Assembly (NCBI GenBank): GCA_015227615.1
Contig: JAALGZ010000009.1
Span: 124,001-188,000 of the forward strand
Reading direction: 5' to 3'
Length of the DNA stretch: 64,000 bases
DNA from: Labyrinthula sp. Ha
Lineage: Eukaryota; Sar; Bigyra; Labyrinthulida; Labyrinthulaceae
A model generated the notes under the pieces. The model had not been told where the DNA came from. It saw only the letters and a list, made by a program, of their open reading frames with translations, and made no database searches. The position numbers were made by a program, and so were the translations under genes. Positions 37,204-45,700 of the stretch are shown piece after piece. Position 1 is the stretch's first letter; each line of letters begins with the position of its first letter.

Positions 37204-37893
37204 ATGAAAAGAGAAAGAAGAACAGTAGTACTCGATGCTCAAAACATATGTTACAGTTACCTTTGCAGCCTTCTAAACATTTCATCCTTGACAGAGGAGC
37301 AAAAACGAGGTATGCCACCACTGAAGGCACTGGAATTAGTTATTTCCTTCTTCTACCGGTTTGACAACGTTCAAAACCTAATTAAGTTTGTCGCGATTTG
37401 CCCTAACTGGTGGAAACCTGCCGTCAAGAAAGGAGAAAATGAGCATTACTTCAATCGCCTCAAGGAGCATAGAATTCTTCATTTCGCCTGTCCGAAAGAG
37501 CACGATGATTTTTACATTATTTCTTACAGTGTTATGAAAGATGCGTTTTTTGTTTCGAATGACCAGTATCGCAGTCATTCAAACGATGACAAAGATGCTG
37601 ATTGGATAAAAAAGCGACGAATAGGTTTCATTTTTATCGAAGATGACTTTGTCCCTTCCCCCACATCAATTTCAAGACTAGAATCCTCCTTGGAGGAGAT
37701 AGAACAAAATTTAGCAAGAGCAGACGAGGTTATGGATGTCGAGGAAGGCTCATACTTTACACAAACCGAGCAAAAAGACCAAACAAACTCCAATGAAGTG
37801 GTAATGAGTATGAACTCACAAGAACAACATCATGAAATAGCTCAGACAAAAAACTATTCGAATCTAGCAGCACCTGATAGATTACTTTTCTAG
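37204..37893 (+). CDS. NYN / Zc3h12a-type endoribonuclease domain protein
   Basis: A 229-aa protein with a PIN-like NYN ribonuclease domain of the kind found in ZC3H12A (regnase-1/MCPIP1). The frame is open upstream from a GTG, but ATG 37204 (MKRERRTVVLDAQN) is the natural start. The catalytic pattern is preserved: Asp 11 and Asn 14 in VVLDAQN match D141/N144 of MCPIP1, and the adjacent Asp 101-Asp 102 in HDDFYIISYS match D225/D226. It is followed by FFVSNDQYRSH, the family SND-x-[FY]-R signature. The last third is acidic and Q/N-rich, with no CCCH zinc finger, so RNA selection would have to come from elsewhere. Likely role is endonucleolytic RNA turnover; substrate unknown. Its stop is 43 bp from that of the convergent Tctex gene. 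Confidence 0.8.
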   Translation: MKRERRTVVLDAQNICYSYLCSLLNISSLTEEQKRGMPPLKALELVISFFYRFDNVQNLIKFVAICPNWWKPAVKKGENEHYFNRLKEHRILHFACPKEHDDFYIISYSVMKDAFFVSNDQYRSHSNDDKDADWIKKRRIGFIFIEDDFVPSPTSISRLESSLEEIEQNLARADEVMDVEEGSYFTQTEQKDQTNSNEVVMSMNSQEQHHEIAQTKNYSNLAAPDRLLF

Positions 37894-37936
37894 ACTAATA
37901 GACTCAACTCTCCAAACAAAAAAAAATGAAAGATTA

Positions 37937-38479
37937 TTATTTGACCTCAACTTCTTGGTTCTTTTTCATCTCATATATTTTTTCTAAGGCAGTTTCTTCA
38001 GACACGGTTAGACTTGCGAACGGTGAAACAATGTGAAGAGTAAGGGATATCCTTAGTACCTCGGTTTCGAAACCAAATTTTAACAGCCTTTCCTTGGGAG
38101 AATAAGGCTCTTCCCTTAAATCGCCCCACCGCCCACCTTTAATGCAAGTTCCAGCTCCACTTTTCTCTGTCATTGTGCAAAATACAACAAATTTATATTT
38201 TTTTGGTGTCGCTTCCATTACCAGGGCACATAAATCATTTGAAAGTTTGCTTAAGTTATTCAGATCCAATGTTACATCCCTGTTACTGCTTTCTTTCCCC
38301 AATCTTTCTGATACTATGTTAGAAACAACTGAATGAAATTCTGCAGCTTCAAAACTTTCCATTTCCTGGATTTTACTAGGCTTTAACAGCTCGTATTCGT
38401 TTCTCTCCCGTTTTAGATAATCTTGGTTTTCAGATTGTGTAAATTTTGGGTTCGGCTTCGATTTGTTCAATTGTTCCAT
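37937..38479 (-). CDS. Dynein light chain, Tctex-1 family
   Basis: The 180-aa product ends in a Tctex-1 domain (about residues 45-165). AAEFHSVVSNIVSERLG forms the first conserved helix, and ATPKKYKFVVFCTMTEKSGAG is the diagnostic strand-strand segment (xKYKFVVxCTxxExxGAG), followed by GGRWGD in place of the usual CxWD. Proteins of this family are light chains of cytoplasmic or axonemal dynein and link cargo or intermediate chains. The N-terminal 40 residues are charged and disordered. The frame extends four codons upstream only to a TTG; the ATG at 38479 is used. Only 91 bp separate its start from that of the divergent PH-DnaJ gene, so the two probably share a bidirectional promoter. The member within the family (DYNLT or TCTEX1D) cannot be fixed by eye. 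Confidence 0.85.
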   Translation of the reverse strand: MEQLNKSKPNPKFTQSENQDYLKRERNEYELLKPSKIQEMESFEAAEFHSVVSNIVSERLGKESSNRDVTLDLNNLSKLSNDLCALVMEATPKKYKFVVFCTMTEKSGAGTCIKGGRWGDLREEPYSPKERLLKFGFETEVLRISLTLHIVSPFASLTVSEETALEKIYEMKKNQEVEVK

Positions 38480-38570
38480 CAAGAAGAACAAAGATGTCCA
38501 GTGTTGAACAAGACATTAGATTCTCAAACAGGGTATAATTATATTTGCTAAGTTTAGTTTCTAGAGAAAA
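38480..38570. promoter_or_regulatory. 91-bp bidirectional promoter region
   Basis: The divergent starts of the Tctex-1 and PH-DnaJ genes leave only this segment for both promoters and both 5' leaders. A TATA-like ataattatattt lies about 35-40 bp before the plus-strand ATG. Nothing comparable is obvious on the minus side. The call rests on gene arrangement. Confidence 0.5.
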
Positions 38571-40670
38571 ATGTATTCTTCACATCTTACAGGAAGCTTT
38601 GATTCTGATTTGTATCAATTCGCATCAAACTATGAGCAGCCTGAGTATACAAGCTCTACAGGTATGAACTTAGAGAGGAAATATGGTGAACCTAGTAGGC
38701 GAAGATTTGGTGTTAGTTATAAGAATTTAGATGAATTGATGGAAGATGTAATAAGTTGTCAAGATAGAGGTGATTTTAAACAAGCGGAAAAACTATTGAA
38801 AGAGGTAAAGGCCTTGCAAGAAAAAGAACAAGAAAGATTGCAACTACAACTGAAGAGTTATGGAAAAGATTTCAAATCATTTGAGCCAGATAATGATAAT
38901 AGATCTACTCTCTCTCGTAGTAGTAGCTCTGATACTTTAGAGATGCTTAAAGAAAATGAAGAGAAAGAAGAAGACCCTAATGTCTTGCCCAAAGAGGGTT
39001 CAAAACCTGGGCATGAAAAGCAACCAAAGCTGCTGGAAAAACAAGAAGAGGTCCCAAAAACTCCTCTTTCTAAAACTAAACGTGGAGAAATAGAGGAGAA
39101 AAACAATTTTGAAGAAAAAAATTCTCCAGCTACTCCTCCAATCTATCCGCAAGCTGATTTCAATGAAGAATCAGCACAACCGAAGGTTCACGAAGCCGGA
39201 CAAAAAGGTGTTAGATCCGAACCCGTTGTACCAATGCCTCTAAAATCTTTTACAGAAACTCTAGGACTCCCTGCACCTGAACTTGTTGAGTCACCATTCC
39301 AAAAGGCTACAACCAAACCTTCAAATCCAGTTGCACAAGTGATGGCAGCAAATCCAGTTACTTCAGGTTATCAAACAGAGAAATCTGTGTTACCTGAAAA
39401 TAGAAAGAGGATGGTCACAAAATCTGGACATATGCAGCAGCATACCTCCTTTCTCTCGCTTTTTTCTCGAGTGAATAAATTTAAAGTGTGGAAGATAAGG
39501 TATTTTGTTTTGACAGGAAGGTTCATATGTGTGTTCGCTTCTCATACTTCTCGAAGTTGTAAACAAGTTATCAATCTTACTAAATGTAAAGTGGAACCAG
39601 TTATCTTAACTAAAGAATCTACACACGGAATGAAAGTTGATCTATTTGAACTTCGATTTTTGGAAAATGGAAAAGACGAAATCATTCGCTTAAGGCTTTC
39701 AAGCAAAGCTGATACAATGGACTGGTTTAAATCTATTAAGAATAATGTAGTTATTTCTGAAGCAAACTCTGATATTTTAAAGAGGGATGAAATTACCAGA
39801 GCTGTTTTTACAGGATCTTTAGTAGAGTCTGTTGAGGAAGGATTAAATGAATACGAAATCATTCAACAGTTTTGGAAGTCAAAGTATTTTTCAGGTAACC
39901 AGTTAGTTAGGTTTCAAGTGAATGATGATCTATCCTACACCTCCGAAAAAGAAGAAAATATATTTGAGTTCTATAAAACCTTGAAAGTTTCCCCAACATC
40001 AACGAATTCAATGATTAAGAAGTCATATAGAAAATTAGCAAGGAATCTTCACCCAGACAAAGTGGGTGCTGAAGAAGCAGCGCAGGAATTTGCTTATATT
40101 GCGCGAGCATTTGATGCACTTAAATTCAAAGAAACTAGAGAACAATATGATATGTGTGAGAATATCAAAAAGCAGCTTAGGCAAGGGATAGTGTGTAAAT
40201 TGCATCAACAATTTACTGACGTGAGACAAGTCTTACTGTTCATTGATCCTAAGATGGAAAGGCTTTTCATTCAGGATCCTGCTTATGGACAAGTCTTACG
40301 GCCAGGTTTTGAATCTATTGAGCTTCGCTTTGTCACCCATATTTATAGTGGACAGGACGGCATAGATATTTCAAATGATCTCTTACGAAAGAACTTATAT
40401 AGAGGGGAAGTTAAAGGTAATCCAAAGATAGTAGATAAAATGCAAAAACTCTTCGAAAATAACGAGGGCTCAAGAGCACTTTCCGTGAGCAGCCCTGACA
40501 AAGTAATCTCGCTTCATGGAGAGAGGCTTGGTGTTCAAGACTGGCACTTGGAGCTGAATTCTGTGGAAAGTCGAACTTTACTCGTTAAAGGCCTTCGCAA
40601 ACATAGATGCGATTTTTCAGAACTTTTTAAACAACGTTTACAGGAAATGAAACGAAAAGGGATGGACTAG
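38571..40670 (+). CDS. PH - DnaJ - PH-like multidomain protein
   Basis: A 699-aa single-exon protein. Residues 50-95 form a helical, coiled-coil-like region; 100-280 are disordered, acidic and P/S/K-rich. A pleckstrin-homology domain spans about 284-394 (VWKIRYFVLTGRFICVFA in its core strands, TMDWFKSIKNN in its final helix with the invariant Trp). A J domain follows at about 463-528 with helix II KKSYRKLARNLHPDK containing the HPD motif (494-496), so it should stimulate an Hsp70 ATPase. Residues about 538-690 resemble a PLC-type PH domain (VLLFIDPKMERLFI, then WHLELNSVESRTLLVKGLR). This suggests an Hsp70 co-chaperone brought to phosphoinositide-containing membranes. No organellar signal. The domain order is unusual and I know no named counterpart. 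The next gene, convergent, ends 49 bp away. Confidence 0.85.
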   Translation: MYSSHLTGSFDSDLYQFASNYEQPEYTSSTGMNLERKYGEPSRRRFGVSYKNLDELMEDVISCQDRGDFKQAEKLLKEVKALQEKEQERLQLQLKSYGKDFKSFEPDNDNRSTLSRSSSSDTLEMLKENEEKEEDPNVLPKEGSKPGHEKQPKLLEKQEEVPKTPLSKTKRGEIEEKNNFEEKNSPATPPIYPQADFNEESAQPKVHEAGQKGVRSEPVVPMPLKSFTETLGLPAPELVESPFQKATTKPSNPVAQVMAANPVTSGYQTEKSVLPENRKRMVTKSGHMQQHTSFLSLFSRVNKFKVWKIRYFVLTGRFICVFASHTSRSCKQVINLTKCKVEPVILTKESTHGMKVDLFELRFLENGKDEIIRLRLSSKADTMDWFKSIKNNVVISEANSDILKRDEITRAVFTGSLVESVEEGLNEYEIIQQFWKSKYFSGNQLVRFQVNDDLSYTSEKEENIFEFYKTLKVSPTSTNSMIKKSYRKLARNLHPDKVGAEEAAQEFAYIARAFDALKFKETREQYDMCENIKKQLRQGIVCKLHQQFTDVRQVLLFIDPKMERLFIQDPAYGQVLRPGFESIELRFVTHIYSGQDGIDISNDLLRKNLYRGEVKGNPKIVDKMQKLFENNEGSRALSVSSPDKVISLHGERLGVQDWHLELNSVESRTLLVKGLRKHRCDFSELFKQRLQEMKRKGMD

Positions 40671-40719
40671 TGCAGAACTAGTGTGTGAGGTAACCATGTA
40701 CTTTCTACATTAACTTTGC

Positions 40720-42105
40720 TCATCCGTGTAAGAGCTTTTTTGTAGTCACAACTACACCAAGTATACTTGTAACAAGAGTCCATATTATTAAAACGTAAGA
40801 CCATTTTCTCCACGTCGATGTTCGCCGGATATCAATATCCTTCTTTATGATTCTAAGAAAAAACAATCCAACAAAACCAAAACCAATAGCACCCCCTAGT
40901 AGAGCACCCTTGTAGTCCAAAACAACTGCTATATTTGTGAAATAAGCTCCTGGTATGAAAGTATATAAAACCAATAGCCCAGTATAAGAAATAAACCAGC
41001 TGTCACTTACTTTTATTCCCATTAGTGGTAAAAATGAAAGGAAAGATATTCTGAGGGCATTGAAAGCAAATGGATAAGTAAACAGAACAACTAATGCTAA
41101 ACAAAATCTTGCTAGAATTGCATATTTGTCATCATCAGAAAAATTTTTCAGAATATCGCCTTGCGTGAAATCTCCAAAACTTAAATACCCAAATAAAGCT
41201 ATGAAAAAATAGGCGAAAAATGTCAAAACATAAGAGCAGACAACAGCTTTTGAAAAGTTCTTTATACTTCTTATTTTTGGATGAAGCTCTTGATAATATT
41301 TAGGTACGTTATAGTGACAAACAAACGCAACATTAATTATAGGAGCAGCGGTAAATATATCAAAAGAAAGATCAAACCAATTTATGATTAAATTGCTGGT
41401 ATCTCGCATCATCCATGCCCTAAATAAAAATATTAACAAATACAAGGTTCCCAGGGCAGATAGAACGCTCGTAAACTTTAAAGAATTTAAATCTTTCTTA
41501 CAGCTCAGTGGGAAGAGAACAAAAAAGGTGATAAATCCAATAACAAAAAACCTGGAATTGTGATCATACACCAAGATATTAAACAAGTTTGTTTTTTCCC
41601 CTTCTAAATGAAACTCATCTTCAACTGATTGTATAATGCCAGATGGTCCTGCAAAGAAGTCTCCAAGCAAAATGAGAAAAGCTACACAACTAAAAGATGT
41701 ATAAACAAACAAAGATAATTGAATAAATAAGCTGAATCTCTTCGAGAAAAACTTTTCGCCCAGTTCGGCGAAAGAATAGCAGTTTGTTTTCTCACAGCAT
41801 ATAGCAATGAGTATCATGGAAACAACGGAAAGAATAGATACAAAAATAAGAACAATTGTTCCTCCAATAACACTGGCATCTTTAAAACAACTTGGTAAGG
41901 ACAGAACGCCAGCTCCTATCAAGTTATTCATTAGATTTAACGAGGTCGAGGTAACTGTGGCGTTCGAACTCTTCTTATCCATTGTTCTAACTATGACGCT
42001 ATTCTCTTCATCTTTTAGAAGCTGTTCAAACTCCTCAGAGTTGTTTTCAAGCCTTGAAAGTTCCTTCATCCCTCGAGTCTCCGATAGAGTTACTGTTTCG
42101 CTCAT
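40720..42105 (-). CDS. Amino acid/auxin permease family transporter (AAAP, SLC38-like)
   Basis: A 461-aa integral membrane protein with a charged N-terminal tail of about 50 residues and about eleven hydrophobic segments. The first membrane segment carries the family signature (NLMNNLIGAGVLSLPSCFK, about 57-75), in which the NxxGxGxLxLP core marks the unwound substrate-binding helix of AAAP carriers. Members move neutral or cationic amino acids across the plasma or vacuolar membrane, usually with protons or sodium. Length and topology are normal for the SLC38/AVT group; substrate cannot be deduced. Starts divergently, 102 bp from the next gene. All one exon. Confidence 0.88.
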   Translation of the reverse strand: MSETVTLSETRGMKELSRLENNSEEFEQLLKDEENSVIVRTMDKKSSNATVTSTSLNLMNNLIGAGVLSLPSCFKDASVIGGTIVLIFVSILSVVSMILIAICCEKTNCYSFAELGEKFFSKRFSLFIQLSLFVYTSFSCVAFLILLGDFFAGPSGIIQSVEDEFHLEGEKTNLFNILVYDHNSRFFVIGFITFFVLFPLSCKKDLNSLKFTSVLSALGTLYLLIFLFRAWMMRDTSNLIINWFDLSFDIFTAAPIINVAFVCHYNVPKYYQELHPKIRSIKNFSKAVVCSYVLTFFAYFFIALFGYLSFGDFTQGDILKNFSDDDKYAILARFCLALVVLFTYPFAFNALRISFLSFLPLMGIKVSDSWFISYTGLLVLYTFIPGAYFTNIAVVLDYKGALLGGAIGFGFVGLFFLRIIKKDIDIRRTSTWRKWSYVLIIWTLVTSILGVVVTTKKLLHG

Positions 42106-42207
42106 TTGCTTTTTCTGTCCTTTGATATTTATGGGTTAGTGCAATTCGTACTTAATTTTGGGCAACGTTAGCATAAGCAGCAAAAAAACTATAGAAAAGC
42201 TCACACA
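42106..42207. promoter_or_regulatory. 102-bp bidirectional promoter region
   Basis: Lies between the divergent starts of the transporter and the small SUMO-motif protein, and must carry both promoters. No shared element with the other divergent promoter at 38480-38570 is visible. The call rests on arrangement. Confidence 0.45.
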
Positions 42208-42768
42208 ATGGAGCTTCGCAAGGAGGACAATCGGCTGGTGATTCAGGGTAGTAATACATATTATATAAAAGATCACCTAAAGAAAATAAAATGCAAATGG
42301 GCTCCATTCCATAAATACTGGTTTGTCAAGTTCACGAAGTCAAATTACGCTAAAGTTATTAGTGCTCTGGAAACAGAGGGCATCAAGTTTACAAACAAAG
42401 TTAGAATCCCATCTTCATGGAAAAAACGACGGAGAAGACCTACTGATGAAGAGAGCTTTAACTCTGATATTACTACAAGTGATAGCTCAGTGGTTTTTAT
42501 TGAAGAGAATGCTTCACGTGTTCCTAACCAGACAGTAACCGCGAACAGGTCTGGATCATCAACAACGGCAAATCCTGGAGTTGGAAATAGAAGAATAACC
42601 AGAAGTATGGCCAAACTCATTGCTAAGGATAATTTCAATATTACCATGTCTGCATCGGTGCCTTTTGAACCTGAGATAGATTTTGTTGTGGAGAAAGATA
42701 TTCATCAAGTGATTGACGAACAGGTAAAAGAAGCAGAGAAAAGGGGCGATGTAATAGATCTTACATGA
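42208..42768 (+). CDS. Small basic protein with DUF5710-like N-terminus and SUMO-interaction-like motifs
   Basis: A 186-aa protein. Residues 14-45 (NTYYIKDHLKKIKCKWAP then KYWFVKF) match the compact 'type-K-x-x-L-K-x-x-x-W' unit called DUF5710, found in DNA-replication and primase-related proteins. A basic patch KKRRRRP (72-78) is a good nuclear localisation signal. Two hydrophobic-acidic motifs resemble SUMO-interaction motifs: SSVVFIEE (93-100) and the extreme C-terminus VIDLT (182-186), the latter being the classical SIM form; IDFVVEKD (157-164) may be a third. The rest is low-complexity. A nuclear adaptor that binds SUMOylated partners is a reasonable inference; no catalytic domain is seen. 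Starts divergently from the transporter. Confidence 0.72.
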   Translation: MELRKEDNRLVIQGSNTYYIKDHLKKIKCKWAPFHKYWFVKFTKSNYAKVISALETEGIKFTNKVRIPSSWKKRRRRPTDEESFNSDITTSDSSVVFIEENASRVPNQTVTANRSGSSTTANPGVGNRRITRSMAKLIAKDNFNITMSASVPFEPEIDFVVEKDIHQVIDEQVKEAEKRGDVIDLT

Positions 42769-45700
42769 ATTTATTCTCTGTTTTTAATCTCCTGTTTTGA
42801 AGTATATCGTATGGATGAATACAATTTCATCAATGCTTTGAACAAGGTACAATTTTTCTTGCCTAGGGCGCGGATAGTTTTCTTGTTTTACTTGTTTCAA
42901 ACAGATTTTATTTCCTTGGTTTTCAAAATGGCAAAATAATAAAGTTTATGAAATAAGCTGTTTGTATGTTTATATGTTTAATCAACCGCTTTATACAAGA
43001 ACAAGGCACGGTGTGTAAGGATGGAATGAAATATTAGGCACAGTATGTGCACAAACGTTCCTTACCAAGTTTTCTATTCTATATGTCTTCACAGTTAACT
43101 AAGGAAGGCGATTCTTTTTGTGTTAAGTTAAGTATTAACGGTTAAGTATGACAAATATAAACGACTATATTCTTATTACAAATAGAACGCTTGTATATTA
43201 CATAAACGAGTACAGAACGTACTTCAAGGTTCAAAGGGAACATAACAGTATTATGTTTACGTGTCCTTTGAGGACATATATTGTAGGTTAAAGGGCAACC
43301 AAACCAGAAAATTTTTAACATCTCCATCTGTTTTCTCAGAAACCAAACTTCTTAAGCGGCGCTTCAAATAAAAGCAAATTTTAAACAATTCTTGTTACCC
43401 CTGCCAAAACCTGAGAAAATTAGTCACGTTGTCAGCGTATATTTGATTTTCTTGGTACACATTAGTAACTAACAAGGTTCCTTGAGAAAGAGCGCTTTAA
43501 TAAGGCAGCGTTGAAAGAATTCCCTTGGCAAATATAAAGTATTTTTTTAATGGTTTGTTCTTTTTTTTATGACGCCAATTCTTATTTTTGCCAAATAAAA
43601 CTAAAATTTGGTACTCCCACTCCGAGTTTTAGGTGCTGGAACGATACTGCTCTGTAAGATGCATTATTTTGCACAGGCGCTGCTATTTTGTAAAGTTAGT
43701 TTCCTGATGGTTGTAAGACATGTAGAACATAGCCACCGCATCCATTATTCGTTTTTCAAACTAGATGACGCTACTAACCTGTTGAGAAGTTCCTGTGAAT
43801 TTAGTTACATTGGAGAGAGTTTCCTCTTAACTAACTATTGCTTTTTTTAATAGGAGCCATCAAGAGATACTTGTTTCGTAGACAGGAAAAAGCATGGTTT
43901 ACATAGGCCACTCGAATAAGCTAGAAACGGCGTTGTAATAGGACTAGGTCTATTCGAGGCTTAAGAATACCGCGAGTTTTCTTTTTTTTGACCAAATATG
44001 TTCCTGTTGGCCTGTGTTCGTTTTTTTAGGACGGTCACCCTTAAGAGACAGGATGATTATAGAGATTTGTATAGGGTGCGTCTTCTTTTCCAAGGTGCCG
44101 TGGTGAGTATGAGGTAAGAAGCCTTATGCAAAGCTACCCGCTAGTACAGGTTCGAAATATGTAATCGCATCTAGTGGCCATGCTCTGGAAATACGCAACA
44201 AAGGGTATTCAAACTATTTATCAAGGATGCTCCACGATTAGCCAAACAACGCGCTTCCATTTTGTGTTGGATTGAGTTACTGTAGTATCAGTAAAGATGG
44301 CGCAAGCGAGGAACGCCCCATTGAGGGGTTGAGGATTGTAAATCTCAGACTCAATAAAGCATGCTCAAATCATTTTCCACAAATGCTGAGCGTCCACCAT
44401 CCTCGTTGAGGAGTTGCTTGTAGGTGCTCAAGAAACATTCAATAACCCTCGAAAAGATTCTTTTAAAAAAATGTAGCAAGTATTTGAAAGTTCCTGAAAT
44501 AACCTGTCGAAATCTCCGCAAAGTTCTTGGTTTGAGAATTTTTGTAACTAGATGAGGTTTAGGACCAAAAGTTCAATTTTCTTTATTTAAGAGTACAAAA
44601 GAATAACCAAAATTAGTAATATGGCCAAGTAAGAGGCTACATTTCTTATATAAATAAGCAGTTTGCGTAGGTTAAATAGCTTAATTGTAGAGTTGGAAAG
44701 TTGTATTCGGTACCAAAGCAGACTTAAGAATAAGAAAAGCTTCTACGAGATAAACTTGGTTTCAACAATCATATTGGCAATGTTGTATTGGACTAGGTTC
44801 ATGTATGCTTGACATTAAATGAAAATGTAATGGCTATTGAACTAAGACTAAAAGTTGCTAAATAGCTAATTATTCACTTAGAACTCCTTGGAAACTATTT
44901 AAAGCATTTTTTTGTACTCTACAAAATCACTTAATACTTTGACTGAGTTTTGAACGAAGACACACTGTGAATACCTAATGTTGGCAATGGATTGGGTTAG
45001 TGCAAAGTAATGAATAGTTCTTAAGCAGTATCACCAGTTAATTAGACGACTGAGTCGGGGCTTAAACAAAATATTGGCTCTACATTAAATAAATTCTCCT
45101 GCTGCATGTTACCAACTATTCTGCAGAAAGTTTATTTCATGGACCATGACTCATCTCACTTGGAACATAAGAGACTGCAAAAAGTCTTATGACAAAATAA
45201 TTTCGTTTTTTTTCGAATTATGATTTGTACACAGTTAATATATTAAGCAGAAAATATATACCTTGACCACTACAAGATCTATTGCTTCTATCTACGATGA
45301 GCATATACTATAGAGTAAAACTGTTTAAGAAGTTTAAAATGTTGTGTTATGAAAATTTGGGACAAAAGGTTTTGTCTGAAAAATACTTTTAAAACCAAAC
45401 TTATTCTCATTAAAATAGTCAGAGGCAAACATGGGCTATCAGTTCAACAAATGCTGATCGAATGATTACGAATGAAATAGAAACTTTCATTCATCACCCA
45501 TATCCTAGCCTTTAATGCTTCAACCGCTTAGATTATACCAAGGTTTGTTCTTACCTGAATCATGCTAATAATTTCGATGGTACATAATAGACCCTATTTA
45601 TTTAATCTTTAAAGGCTAAAGGAAATACTATCTTCTTCGATGAAGTATTGTATAAAATAATTGCGGCTAGTATTAAGTGTTTAATCTTGTCGTCTCAGAA

